This document shows positions 24,513-33,046 of a DNA stretch of 40,317 nt, piece by piece. This DNA is from Gammaproteobacteria bacterium (GTDB lineage Bacteria > Pseudomonadota > Gammaproteobacteria > GCA-001735895). Position numbers and translations under genes: made by a program. How positions within the stretch are numbered: position 1 is the stretch's first letter; each line of letters starts with the position of its first letter. The notes below the pieces were generated by a model, which made no database searches, had not been told where the DNA came from, and was given only the letters and a program-made list of their open reading frames with translations. The DNA is taken from NCBI GenBank assembly GCA_024232855.1, contig JAAEPH010000234.1, positions 1 through 40,317 on the forward strand, given 5' to 3'.

Positions 24513-26336
24513 CTACTTTTTCTGTTTGGCGCGCTTCGGTTTACCCTTGTTTTTCTGTTCCTTGTGCCGGACCTTGGGCCTGGCGCGCTGTTTTTTTTCG
24601 CTGGCGGGCCGGCTGTTGGCTCGATTCTTTTTAGCGCCCACCAGCGAAATATTCAGTCGCTGGCCAGCGACGCGAACCGGCTTGAGCGCATTGAGTAATT
24701 CCTTCGGCATGTTCTCGGGTAGATCGACCAGGCTGAAGTCTTCGAAAATGTTGATGCGGCCGATGTACTTGCTATCGATATCGGCTTCGTTGGCGATGGC
24801 GCCGACGATGTTACCGGGCTTTACCTTGTGATTATGGCCGACCTCGATTCGAAATCGATCCATGCCGGCTTCTAGCGCCTGTTCGCGCGCGTCGAAGGCC
24901 TGGCGATGCGGTTTGCCCCCTTCCTCGGAGGTGGCCCTCGATTTTTCGCGGCGCGGCTTTGCTGGCGCGATTGATTCGTCTCGTTCGAAGGCGCGCGCTG
25001 GTGCAGTCTCCGATTTTCCCGAGAGCAGGAACGGCGCCCGGCCCTGAACCTGTTTCGCCAGCGCGGCGGCGATGTCGAGGGTGTCAACCTTACTTTCCTG
25101 CTGGTACTGCGTGACCAGGTCCTTGAACAGGCTTAGATCCTCGTCGGCGATGGTATCGCTGATACGTTGCTTGAATTTTTCGATGCGTCGGTTGTTGACC
25201 ATGTCGGTGGACGGCAATTGCATCAGGTCTATTTCCTGCCGCGTTGCTCTCTCGATGGACTGTAGCATGCGTTTCTCGCGCGGCGCGACGAAGAGAATGG
25301 CGTCACCCTTGCGTCCGGCGCGCCCGGTGCGGCCGATGCGATGCACGTAGGCCTCGGTATCATGCGGGATGTCGTAGTTGATGACGTGACTGATGCGCTC
25401 CACGTCGAGTCCGCGCGCGGCGACGTCGGTCGCGACCAGGATGTCGAGCTTGCCCGCCTTCAACTGGGTGATGATGCGCTCTCGATTCTTCTGTGCGATG
25501 TCGCCGTTGAGTGCGACTGCACGGTAACCGCGCGCCTCGAGCTTCTCTGCTACTTCGAGGGTAGAGGTTTTGGTGCGTACGAATACCAGCATTGCATCGA
25601 TGGTCTCGGCTTCGAGTATGCGCGTCAGCGCGTCGAGTTTGTGCGTGCCACTGACCGGCCAGTAGCGTTGCCGTATGGTGTCGGCGGTGGTGGACTTTAC
25701 CTTGATGGTGATTTCCGCGGGGTTGTTCAGGTAACGTTTTGTGATGCGGCGGATTTCGCTCGGCATGGTGGCTGAAAACAGCGCGATCTGGCGCGTTTTG
25801 GGTGTTTGTTCCAGTACCCACTCGACGTCGTCGATAAAGCCCATTTTCAGCATTTCGTCAGCCTCGTCGAGTACCAGGGCCTGCAGTTTATCGAGATTGA
25901 TATTGCCGCGACGCATGTGATCCATGACCCGTCCCGGGGTGCCGACGATGACGTGCACACCGCGCTGCAGGGCGCGAATCTGGGTGCCGTATTCCTGCCC
26001 GCCGTAAACCGGTAACACGTGGAAGGTTTTCATCTGCGAGGCGTAGGATTTAAAGGCCTCGGCGACCTGGATTGCGAGTTCGCGCGTCGGCGCGAGCACC
26101 AGCACCTGCGGTGAATTCTGCCTCAGGTCGAGATTGGACAGCAGCGGCAGCGCGAAGGCAGCGGTCTTGCCGGTTCCGGTCTGTGCCTGTCCGAGCACAT
26201 CGCGACCCTCCAGCAGCAGCGGGATTGTCTGTGCCTGAATGGCGGTGGGCACCTCGTATCCGAGGGTGTCGAGCGCCTTTAGCAGGGGAGGCTTCAGCGC
26301 CATTTGCGCGAAGCCCGGGATGGTGTTTTCAGACAT
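24513..26336 (-). CDS. deaD: DEAD-box RNA helicase, DeaD/CsdA type
   Basis: A 607-aa ATP-dependent RNA helicase. The helicase core holds the Q-motif (GFAQMALKPPLLKAL...PTAIQ), AQTGTGKT, PTRELA, VLDEADEML, SATMP, and HRIGRTGRAGR. A DbpA-like RNA-binding fold (FRIEVGHNHKVKPGNIVGAI) follows, then a Lys/Arg-rich tail. It unwinds RNA in ribosome assembly, mRNA decay and cold adaptation. The track start at 26804 lies in the neighbouring gene's antisense; ATG 26336 (MSENTIPGFAQM) is right although its ribosome site is weak, as is common in cold-regulated deaD leaders. It lies 104 bases downstream of the metB-like gene on the same strand. Confidence 0.95.
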   Translation of the reverse strand: MSENTIPGFAQMALKPPLLKALDTLGYEVPTAIQAQTIPLLLEGRDVLGQAQTGTGKTAAFALPLLSNLDLRQNSPQVLVLAPTRELAIQVAEAFKSYASQMKTFHVLPVYGGQEYGTQIRALQRGVHVIVGTPGRVMDHMRRGNINLDKLQALVLDEADEMLKMGFIDDVEWVLEQTPKTRQIALFSATMPSEIRRITKRYLNNPAEITIKVKSTTADTIRQRYWPVSGTHKLDALTRILEAETIDAMLVFVRTKTSTLEVAEKLEARGYRAVALNGDIAQKNRERIITQLKAGKLDILVATDVAARGLDVERISHVINYDIPHDTEAYVHRIGRTGRAGRKGDAILFVAPREKRMLQSIERATRQEIDLMQLPSTDMVNNRRIEKFKQRISDTIADEDLSLFKDLVTQYQQESKVDTLDIAAALAKQVQGRAPFLLSGKSETAPARAFERDESIAPAKPRREKSRATSEEGGKPHRQAFDAREQALEAGMDRFRIEVGHNHKVKPGNIVGAIANEADIDSKYIGRINIFEDFSLVDLPENMPKELLNALKPVRVAGQRLNISLVGAKKNRANSRPASEKKQRARPKVRHKEQKNKGKPKRAKQKK

Positions 26337-26396
26337 GGGGGTGTGCCAGGGTACAGGGGTGGCGCAGTGTAGCGGTTTGCACGCGCGGGTTAAAGG

Positions 26397-26432
26397 GAAC
26401 GGGGGCTCTTTATTTTCCGAAGGGCCCCGTTC
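26397..26432 (-). terminator. Hairpin after the cystathionine gamma-synthase-like gene
   Basis: On the minus strand GAACGGGGCCC...GAGCCCCCGTTC forms a stem of at least eight pairs with a 13-base AT-rich loop, nine bases after the stop, followed by CCTTT. The weak T run suggests partial termination or a processing hairpin ahead of deaD. Confidence 0.5.
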
Positions 26433-26440
26433 TCTAGTTA

Positions 26441-27631
26441 CTACTTCAAGTGGCTGAGCGCCTGTTCGAGATCGGCGATCAGGTCCTCGACGTCTTCGAT
26501 GCCGGTGGAATAGCGCACCAGCCCTTCGGGAATGCCGGCGGCGGCGCGTTCCTCGGCGCTGCACTCGACGTGGCTGGTGGTTACCGGCGGGCCGACCACG
26601 GTTTCGACGCAGCCGAGATTGGCGGCCATGTGTGCATATTGCAGCTTCGGCAGGAAAATCTTGATTGCGTCGAGCCCGCCTTTTACGGAGAAGCTCAACA
26701 TGCCGCCGTAGCCGCGCATCTGGCGTTTGGCGACATCGTGGTTGGGGTGTGATTCCAGCCCGGGATAATTCACCTGATCGACCATGGGATGTGCCTGCAG
26801 CCACTGCGCGATGGTGAGCGCGCTTTCATTTTGCCGGTCGACGCGAAGCTTGAGGGTTTTCATGCCGCGGATAAAGCTGTAGGCATCCATCGGCGAGAGT
26901 GTGGCGCCGTTGATTTCGCGATAGCGATATACCTGTTTCACCAGTTCGCGGCTACCGCAGATGACGCCACCGAGTGCATCGGCATGGCCGCCGAGATACT
27001 TGGAAGCCGAATGCAGTACGATATCGGCGCCGAGTTGTAGCGGGTTCTGGTTGATCGGCGTGGCGAAGGTATTGTCGACCACGACCAGCGCGCCTGTTGT
27101 TTTGGCGGCGCCCGCCAGTCTTTCGATGTCGATGATCTTGATCGTCGGGTTGGTCGGCGTCTCCAGGTAAAGCAGCTGGCAGCCCTTCGCGATCTCGGCT
27201 TCGATCTGCGCGTAGTCGATGGTGTCACACAGGCAGACCTCGATGTTCAGTGGCGGCAGATGATCGTTGAAAATCTTGTTGGTGCCACCGTAGCTGTCCT
27301 TGATCGAAACCACCCGGTCACCCGGCTTGAGAAAAGTGGAAAGCAGGTTACTGATCGCGGCCATGCCGGAGGCGAAACTGGTCGCGGCCTCGGCGCCTTC
27401 GAGTTCCTTGACCTTGTCTTCAAAGGCGCGCACCGTCGGGTTGGTGTTGCGCGAGTAGATGTGGCCCGGGGTCTTTTCGAGAGCGACGTCCTGCCAGGTG
27501 TCGATGTCCTTGTAGGTGAAAGAAACGCTGTGCACGACCGGCACCTGGGTCGAGCGTTCGTAGAGTTCGTGTTCCTGTTCGCCACCCCAGATACTGAGCG
27601 TGGATTGTCCGGCTGAAGGTTTAGCAGTCAT
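26441..27631 (-). CDS. Cys/Met metabolism PLP enzyme, cystathionine gamma-synthase-like
   Basis: A 396-aa PLP-dependent enzyme of the trans-sulfuration family. The PLP lysine is in LHSASKYLGGHADALGG, the phosphate and tetramer region in IYSRNTNPTVRAFEDKV and SFASGMAAI, and LETPTNPTIKI is the usual Asn-binding stretch. It forms or breaks the C-S bond of cystathionine or homocysteine. The subfamily (gamma-synthase, gamma-lyase or O-acylhomoserine sulfhydrylase) cannot be fixed by eye, so no gene symbol is given. ATG 27631 has GAGG six bases upstream. The 5' leader contains a hairpin (27662-27691). Confidence 0.88.
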   Translation of the reverse strand: MTAKPSAGQSTLSIWGGEQEHELYERSTQVPVVHSVSFTYKDIDTWQDVALEKTPGHIYSRNTNPTVRAFEDKVKELEGAEAATSFASGMAAISNLLSTFLKPGDRVVSIKDSYGGTNKIFNDHLPPLNIEVCLCDTIDYAQIEAEIAKGCQLLYLETPTNPTIKIIDIERLAGAAKTTGALVVVDNTFATPINQNPLQLGADIVLHSASKYLGGHADALGGVICGSRELVKQVYRYREINGATLSPMDAYSFIRGMKTLKLRVDRQNESALTIAQWLQAHPMVDQVNYPGLESHPNHDVAKRQMRGYGGMLSFSVKGGLDAIKIFLPKLQYAHMAANLGCVETVVGPPVTTSHVECSAEERAAAGIPEGLVRYSTGIEDVEDLIADLEQALSHLK

Positions 27632-27661
27632 GGTAGGCCTCGAGGCTGTATTGATATAAAA

Positions 27662-27691
27662 AGACTGTCACTCGAGATCGAACAACAGTCT
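27662..27691 (-). promoter_or_regulatory. Hairpin in the leader of the cystathionine gamma-synthase-like gene
   Basis: AGACTGT and ACAGTCT pair perfectly across 16 bases, 31 bases before the start codon. A second imperfect palindrome (GTTTCAAGGC...GCTTTGAAAGC) lies just upstream at about 27698-27721. No SAM riboswitch pattern was recognised. They could be operator or leader structures. Confidence 0.35.
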
Positions 27692-27814
27692 GTCTAGTTT
27701 CAAGGCAGCGCTTTGAAAGCCTTTATCTTGATGGGCGCGATGATACACCTCGAATGTGGTGGCGCAAGAAGCAGAGCGATATTTATCAGACATCCTCGCC
27801 TGTAACCTGCCGGG

Positions 27815-28279
27815 TTACTCGGCGAGGTACTTCAATACAGCTTCGGCGCGCAGTGATTGACGCTGGTAGGTGCCAGCGCTGATGACCACCGGGATATCAC
27901 CTGGCATGACGCCAAAGCCGATCATCTTGATGTCGCATAGCAGGTCCATGTAGGAATCCTCGTTGATGTCCTGCTGATGGCACAGGGTCTTGTCGGACTT
28001 GCCGACCAGGTTTTGCGAAACGGCTTTGAGCCGCAAGGTGCGCGGGTTGATGTCATTGACGTCAAAACTGGCCGAACCCAGTATGGCGACGGGAAGCAGC
28101 CGTTGCCGGGTGAGGTCGATGGTGTTCTCGGCGTTGCCCGGCAGGATATCGACCGCCATCAGTTCGGGGCCCTGGTCACCGGAGAGCAGGCTGGAACCTG
28201 CCATTGCCGAAATGCTGACAAACCAGCAGGCGCTTATGGAAATTGCTTTTGCTGCAAACAACCGATTTTTCTCTGTCAT
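27815..28279 (-). CDS. Small secreted protein with calcium-site-like repeat
   Basis: A 154-aa exported protein. The N-terminal MTEKNRLFAAKAISISACWFVSISAMAG is a signal peptide. The mature part has VDILPGNAENTIDLTRQRLLPVAILGSASFDVNDINPRTLRL and a DINEDSYMDLLCDI segment. This is the 'IKPGN...IPVAILGS..FDV..I....LR...D.N.DG..DL' pattern found in many secreted bacterial proteins, with a probable Ca2+-binding loop. Two cysteines flank the loop. The track start at 28483 lies in the divergent gene; ATG 28279 is preferred. Function unknown. Confidence 0.75.
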   Translation of the reverse strand: MTEKNRLFAAKAISISACWFVSISAMAGSSLLSGDQGPELMAVDILPGNAENTIDLTRQRLLPVAILGSASFDVNDINPRTLRLKAVSQNLVGKSDKTLCHQQDINEDSYMDLLCDIKMIGFGVMPGDIPVVISAGTYQRQSLRAEAVLKYLAE

Positions 28280-28289
28280 CGCCGCTGGC

Positions 28290-28317
28290 CTGGGTTGTCG
28301 ATCCTGGGTTGTCGATC
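28290..28317. repeat. Perfect 14-base tandem duplication
   Basis: CTGGGTTGTCGATC occurs twice head to tail just upstream of the secreted-protein start. It is either a recent slippage duplication or a doubled operator half. No other copy was noticed in the window. Confidence 0.8.
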
Positions 28318-28441
28318 GATAATGGCGCTCAAGTTTAACATTTAATGGCTCGGTGATTGTGATGCGTCGATAGGAGCCGCCGATCCACGACTGCCGGTGC
28401 TGTGCTGTTGCATAAATGGGTATACTGTCCGCGGAATTCAA

Positions 28442-29758
28442 ATGATGACAGCAATCAACAACACTTTTGCAACGGATCGACATGGCTGGGCCGAGCTATT
28501 ACCGCAACGCAGACCCAGCCCACCGCTGCAAGGCGGGCATCGGGTTGCGTGGACGGTGATCGGCGCCGGCCTGACCGGGCTGGCGGCGGCTCGACGACTG
28601 GCGGCACTGCATCCCGGCGAGGAAATTCTGCTGCTCGATGCGCGCTGCGTGGGGCAGGGTGCTTCCGGCCGCAATTCCGGGTTTGTCGTCGCCACCAGCC
28701 AGTTCAATGGCGGTTTCGACACGAACCAGCTCGAAAATTACCGGCGTGTCAATCGCATCAACCTTGCCGGACTGGACCTGCTCGATGCACAGATTGCCGC
28801 AAATGCGATCGAATGCCAGTGGCGCCGTGAAGGTTTTATTCATACCGCGGCCGATAACACGGCGTTGCGAGAGTACGATTATTTTCGGTGCTACCTGGAG
28901 GCGCTCGAGGCCGATCACGAACTGCTCGATGAAAATGCACTCCATCGGCTGCTTGGTTGCCGGCTATACAGCGCCGGTATCCGTATCGCCGATGGTGCAC
29001 TGGTACAGCCTGCCGCACTGGTGCGCGGCTTGGCCGACAGTCTGCCCGCCAACGTGCGCCTGCACGAGCAGAGCGCGGTACTGGAGATTGCCGACCGCAA
29101 ACCGCTGATGCTGCGCCTTGCCAATGCCGAGGTAAGCTGTGACAAGGTCATCGTCGCTACCAACTACGAGGCGCCCGCGCTCGGCCTGCTACGACGCTAC
29201 ATCGTCGGCAGCACGCTGGCGGGTAGTTTCACGCGGGTGTTGACCGAAGCGGAACGCGCCGGTCTCGGCAACCTGAAAGAATGGGGTGCAATCTCACTGC
29301 ACAGCGGCGGCGCCACGGTACGCCTCACCAGCGATGGCCGCATCCAGATTCGCAATTCCGCGGAGTATCATGGTTCGCGGTTGTTGTCGGACGATGAACT
29401 GGTCGCGCGCCAGGCGATCCACCGCGCCGGCTTCGAGAAACGCTTTCCCCAACTGGCGCAGGTGCCCTTCGAATACGCCTGGTCCGGCGTCGAAGGTATC
29501 ACGCGTAACGGCACCAACTTCTTTGGACAGCAGCGCGCCGGCGTTTACCTTGCCGGCGGCTACAATGGCTCGGGTGTGAGTCGCGGCACCGCATTCGGCA
29601 ATGCGATTGCCGATTATGCCAGCGGTCAGGCTTCGCGAATCGTGAACGACTGTCTCGCCAACGCGCCGGGAGCGTGGATGCCGCCGCGCCCGTTGCTCGA
29701 CATCGGCGCCTTTTTCAAGGTTCGCTCGCGTTTCAAGGGTGTCGGCGCCGACCGCTAG
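28442..29758 (+). CDS. FAD-dependent oxidoreductase, DAO family
   Basis: A 438-aa flavin amine oxidase/dehydrogenase of the D-amino-acid/glycine oxidase group. The N-terminal dinucleotide motif is WTVIGAGLTGLAAARRLA followed by LLLDARCVGQGASGRNSGFV; the C-terminal FAD closure is AGGYNGSGVSRGTAFGNAIAD. GASGRNSGF is shared with gamma-glutamylputrescine oxidase (PuuB)-like enzymes, so oxidation of a primary or secondary amine is likely; the substrate is not known. ATG 28442 has GGA six to eight bases upstream. It stands alone, with convergent DUF2058 downstream. Confidence 0.88.
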   Translation: MMTAINNTFATDRHGWAELLPQRRPSPPLQGGHRVAWTVIGAGLTGLAAARRLAALHPGEEILLLDARCVGQGASGRNSGFVVATSQFNGGFDTNQLENYRRVNRINLAGLDLLDAQIAANAIECQWRREGFIHTAADNTALREYDYFRCYLEALEADHELLDENALHRLLGCRLYSAGIRIADGALVQPAALVRGLADSLPANVRLHEQSAVLEIADRKPLMLRLANAEVSCDKVIVATNYEAPALGLLRRYIVGSTLAGSFTRVLTEAERAGLGNLKEWGAISLHSGGATVRLTSDGRIQIRNSAEYHGSRLLSDDELVARQAIHRAGFEKRFPQLAQVPFEYAWSGVEGITRNGTNFFGQQRAGVYLAGGYNGSGVSRGTAFGNAIADYASGQASRIVNDCLANAPGAWMPPRPLLDIGAFFKVRSRFKGVGADR

Positions 29759-29797
29759 AGAAATCTCGGAACCTCTCCCGGAAATCCGCGGACTAGA

Positions 29798-30364
29798 TCA
29801 CCAGGTCAGATCATCGGGAATCTTGTAGTCCGCATAGGGGTCGTCCTCGGCGCTGGTGGTCGTGTCCTCATCGTTCAACTCGATTACCGTTTCGGCATCG
29901 CGCTCGGCGATCTTGCGTGCCACTTCCATGGGAACAAGTTCGAACCGCCGCCCCTCATTGTTAACCACCGTGGTGACGATGGCGAGACGCCCCCCGGTCA
30001 GCAGGGATTTCTCAGTTTCGCCGATGAAGATTTTCTTGATCTTCTTGCGATAAACGAAGCTATAGGGGATTTCACCCTTACTGCGATCCACTTTGTTGGT
30101 TTCGATTAACTGCTTGACCTGGGCGGCTATCGCTTTCTGTTCGAGCGCCTGTTTCCTTTTCTCGTTGAGCGCGCGATCGCGCGCGACCCGTTCGGCGTGA
30201 CGCTTCTCAGCGGCGGCTTTCTTCGGGTCGACCTTTCTGGCGCCGGACTTACCGGCGGCTTTACGCGACTGGTTGCTACGCTTCTGTTTTTCCTTTTCGG
30301 CCATTTTGAGCTTGTTCTTATCGACCAGCCCGGCCTTGAGCAGTTGTTCCTGGAGTGATGACAT
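29798..30364 (-). CDS. DUF2058 family protein
   Basis: A 188-aa protein with the DUF2058 layout: N-terminal MSSLQEQLLKAGLVDKNKLKM, a long Lys/Arg/Glu/Ala helix (residues 20-85), then KGEIPYSFVYRKKIKKIFIG and a C-terminal acidic tail. It is widespread in gammaproteobacteria and has been suggested to associate with nucleic acids. No activity is established. It starts 38 bases after the stop of the TehB-like methyltransferase and is probably cotranscribed. Confidence 0.88.
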   Translation of the reverse strand: MSSLQEQLLKAGLVDKNKLKMAEKEKQKRSNQSRKAAGKSGARKVDPKKAAAEKRHAERVARDRALNEKRKQALEQKAIAAQVKQLIETNKVDRSKGEIPYSFVYRKKIKKIFIGETEKSLLTGGRLAIVTTVVNNEGRRFELVPMEVARKIAERDAETVIELNDEDTTTSAEDDPYADYKIPDDLTW

Positions 30365-30402
30365 GGTTGAGTTGGCTAGTTTGTTTTCAGTTATTTAAAG
30401 AG

Positions 30403-30975
30403 TCAGGCCCTGCGTGCGACGGCGCGGGCGCTCGCAACCTGGCCACCCTCGGGTATCGCTTCAACGCTCTCCTCGTATAACATCAGGTCGAGCGCCGACA
30501 CGGCCTCGCGCAGCGCGCCGGGCGCCACGCGAAAATCGGGATTGTCCGGGCCGATAACCTCCTGCTCACAGCGCAGATGCTCCTCGCACAACAGGTAACC
30601 ACCCGGCGCCAGGCATGAGCACAGTTGCGTGATCAACTCGAGATCGACGTACCACAGCACCACGATCAAGTCGTAATCGGTGTCAAACGGGTAGGGCTTG
30701 TCCAGGTCGTGCTCGATCAGGTTCAGCACCAGTCCCTGTTCATCGGCTTTTTTGCGGGATTCTTTAAGGCCTTCAGGGGATATGTCGATCGCGTCTACCT
30801 GAAACCCCGCCCCGGCCATGAATATCGAATTGCGCCCGGCGCCGCAGGCGACGTCCAGCGCGCGTCCCACGGGTATTTCAGGCAGCCAGTCGCTTAGCAG
30901 GGTCACCGGGTTGGACTTGCGGTAGCTGTCCTCGGTATAGCGCTGGTTCCACTTGTCGCGGTCTTCTGCACTCAT
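30403..30975 (-). CDS. SAM-dependent methyltransferase, TehB-like
   Basis: A 190-aa class I methyltransferase. Motif I is ALDVACGAGRNSIFMA, with an acidic end of strand 2 in VDAIDISPEG and a post-motif HDLDKPYPFDTDYDLIVV. The size and the N-terminal DRDKWNQRY match TehB-like tellurite/thiol methyltransferases. The acceptor is unknown. The divergent neighbour is a TerB-like protein, but that is not evidence of a tellurite system by itself. Confidence 0.82.
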   Translation of the reverse strand: MSAEDRDKWNQRYTEDSYRKSNPVTLLSDWLPEIPVGRALDVACGAGRNSIFMAGAGFQVDAIDISPEGLKESRKKADEQGLVLNLIEHDLDKPYPFDTDYDLIVVLWYVDLELITQLCSCLAPGGYLLCEEHLRCEQEVIGPDNPDFRVAPGALREAVSALDLMLYEESVEAIPEGGQVASARAVARRA

Positions 30976-31074
30976 GATGGTTGTCAGGCCTGTTTACCCG
31001 GTACGTCTCAGGTGTTTTAGTCTAACCGAATTTACAGGTGCAATGAATCCATCCGTTAAACAATCTGACTGGTT

Positions 31075-31080
31075 TATAAT
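31075..31080 (+). promoter_or_regulatory. Candidate promoter -10 of the TerB-like gene
   Basis: TATAAT in GGTTTATAATGAG, 72 bases before the start codon, is a perfect -10 hexamer. No clear -35 is seen (TCCGTT at 17-base spacing). Confidence 0.4.
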
Positions 31081-31152
31081 GAGTTCTTGTTGACTTGTTA
31101 ATGCGCCGGGGAGGCGATATATGCACATTTCTGATAACGAAAGGGAGCGGCA

Positions 31153-32046
31153 ATGCGTACTCCTTCGCGTCATCGAGGCGGCGTAGGCGTGGTTGATCCC
31201 AGCGCAACCGATGATCAGGCCGAGATCGACGGCTTCCAGGGCATCGACACGATGGTTGCCGAGCCGCTGAAGTTCAAGGTAAAGCTAGCCATCGGCGAGG
31301 ATGCCTACACCTCGCTAAAAGTAAAGAACGCGGTGGTGCAGGCCTGGGACGTGGCGGGCGTCGCCACCACGGCGGCTGTGGTCGCCAAGTCGTCGGTGGT
31401 GGCATCTACCTTTTTTGCGCCCAGTGGCCTGCTCGCAGCCATCGGTATCGGCACCGCGGTCACGCCGATCGGCTGGGTGATCGCCGCCGGTGTCGTTACC
31501 GGCGGCGCCTGGTTTGGCGTTACCCGTCACTTGAAGAAGGCGTCGGCGAGCAAGCTCACCGTGGTGCCGAATTTTATCAATACCCCGCTCGATGTGCTGG
31601 CGCTGGGCCTGTTTGATCTGATGGTGCCGCTGGCGCTCAGGCTGGTCGCTATCGATGGACGTGTCGACGCTGCACGGCGGCAACGGATCGATGACTACTT
31701 TGTCGGCGAATGGGGCTACGATGCGAACTTCGTCGATGCCGGGTTGCGGCACATCGAATCCAGGCTGGATCAACTTTCCGTGGTTGAACTGGCGCAGACC
31801 ATGGCCGAGTTTGCCAGTCACAATCGCGATTGCAACTTCCGCATGATGTCTCGCGAGATACTCGACTTTCTGCGTCACATCGCGGCGCTGGATGGTAGCG
31901 TCGATGCGGATGACGAAAGCGCCATTCGCGAAATTGAGGGTATTTTCGAATCGGCCAATCGATTCTCACCGCGCCGGCAACTGCGCGCCGGCTGGGTCGC
32001 GCTAAGATCGCAAACGAGCCGGCTGCTGCGGCGCCGAAAACCGTGA
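31153..32046 (+). CDS. Membrane protein with TerB-like domain
   Basis: 297 aa. Residues about 75-125 contain two hydrophobic segments rich in Gly, Ala and Val (AAVVAKSSVVASTFFAPSGLLAAIGIGTAVTP...). The C-terminal half is a helical TerB-type domain with paired repeats MVPLALRLVAIDGRVDAARRQRI and LRHIAALDGSVDADDESAI, where the 'A.DG.VD..E...I' pattern is the TerB hallmark (metal binding). ATG 31153 has GGGAG five bases upstream. The role is unknown; TerB domains occur in tellurite resistance and in stress or phage-related membrane proteins. Confidence 0.75.
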   Translation: MRTPSRHRGGVGVVDPSATDDQAEIDGFQGIDTMVAEPLKFKVKLAIGEDAYTSLKVKNAVVQAWDVAGVATTAAVVAKSSVVASTFFAPSGLLAAIGIGTAVTPIGWVIAAGVVTGGAWFGVTRHLKKASASKLTVVPNFINTPLDVLALGLFDLMVPLALRLVAIDGRVDAARRQRIDDYFVGEWGYDANFVDAGLRHIESRLDQLSVVELAQTMAEFASHNRDCNFRMMSREILDFLRHIAALDGSVDADDESAIREIEGIFESANRFSPRRQLRAGWVALRSQTSRLLRRRKP

Positions 32047-32098
32047 ATTCCGACTACAGTCCGTGACCGCGGATAGTCAAATCAACGTTGAAACAGCG

Positions 32099-33025
32099 CT
32101 AGCCCGCATTTGACGGCTCGGTCGTGTCCGCGCCGCCAAAGGCATTTACCAGCGCCTCGATGAAGCGGGACAGTTCCAGCGACATGATGGAGAAATCGAC
32201 GTCAAAGCGTGTCGCCACGTCTTCGGCCTCGACGTCATTCGCCTGTTCCTGCACGATGTCGGAAAAGCGCAGGCGCTTCACCGTCAGTTTTTCATCGACT
32301 ACGAATTCGAGTCGCTGTTGCCAGTTGAGCGCGAGCTTGCTGACGTGCATGCCGGTCTTGAGGTGATTGACGATTTCAGCGGAGGCGAGATCCTGATTCT
32401 TGCAGCGAATCACGCTGCTGATGTCGGCGTTATCGCGCAACTCGCACTCTTCGCCGTGCTCGAACCCGTGCTCGCTTTGGCCGCTGTCGATCCAGCGCGT
32501 CATGACGTCGATGGGCTGGTGTTTGCTCACCAGCGGGATCACCGACAGCGAACCCAGCGTATCGCGCAGTTGCTGTAGCAAATCCTCGGCGCGTTTGGCC
32601 GAGGCCGCATCGACTATCAGTAGTTGATCGCGTGGCGAAATGTAGGCGTATTGCAGGGACGAGCGCACAAACGCTTTCGGCAGCAGGTTGAAGTACACTT
32701 CGTCGCGCAGTGAACGGCGTTCCTTGCGCGGCAGTCGGCGCGATTCGCGCAGTTCTATTTGCAGCGCCCTTTCCTCCAGTTCTTCGTTGATTACCGCGGC
32801 TGGCAACAGTTTGTCCTGGCGCTTGGCGCAGATCATCAGGTAGCCGTTGGTGGCGTGCACGAATTCGCTACCGTGACGGCCCAGCGGCGGCGCCCAGCCC
32901 GAGCGGGTCGTATCCTGGCTACCGCAGGGTATGAAAGCCTGCTGCTCGAGTTGCTGGCCGAGGGTGGTAGCGTCCAGTTCGAAAGGCTGGGTGAAACGGT
33001 AAAGCTGTAAGTTTTTGAACCACAT
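32099..33025 (-). CDS. rdgC: Recombination-associated protein RdgC
   Basis: A 308-aa DNA-binding ring protein; the Escherichia protein has 303 aa. The N-terminal MWFKNLQLYRFTQPF, GWAPPLGRHGSEFVHATNGY, and LPRKERRSLRDEVYFNLLPKAF are family signatures. RdgC binds duplex DNA and limits RecA function at forks. It lies 21 bases downstream of the aldehyde dehydrogenase on the same strand. Confidence 0.96.
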   Translation of the reverse strand: MWFKNLQLYRFTQPFELDATTLGQQLEQQAFIPCGSQDTTRSGWAPPLGRHGSEFVHATNGYLMICAKRQDKLLPAAVINEELEERALQIELRESRRLPRKERRSLRDEVYFNLLPKAFVRSSLQYAYISPRDQLLIVDAASAKRAEDLLQQLRDTLGSLSVIPLVSKHQPIDVMTRWIDSGQSEHGFEHGEECELRDNADISSVIRCKNQDLASAEIVNHLKTGMHVSKLALNWQQRLEFVVDEKLTVKRLRFSDIVQEQANDVEAEDVATRFDVDFSIMSLELSRFIEALVNAFGGADTTEPSNAG

Positions 33026-33046
33026 GGATACGATGTTTCCTTGAAT

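Noticed and set aside
24513-26804. 763-aa version of the DEAD-box helicase
   Set aside because: The first 156 residues are Arg-rich, antisense-like sequence overlapping the metB-like gene. The true helicase start is ATG 26336.
30403-32046. Calling a tellurite-resistance operon from the TehB-like and TerB-like genes
   Set aside because: The genes are divergent, the core ter genes (terC, terD, terZ) are absent, and both folds are common outside tellurite resistance.
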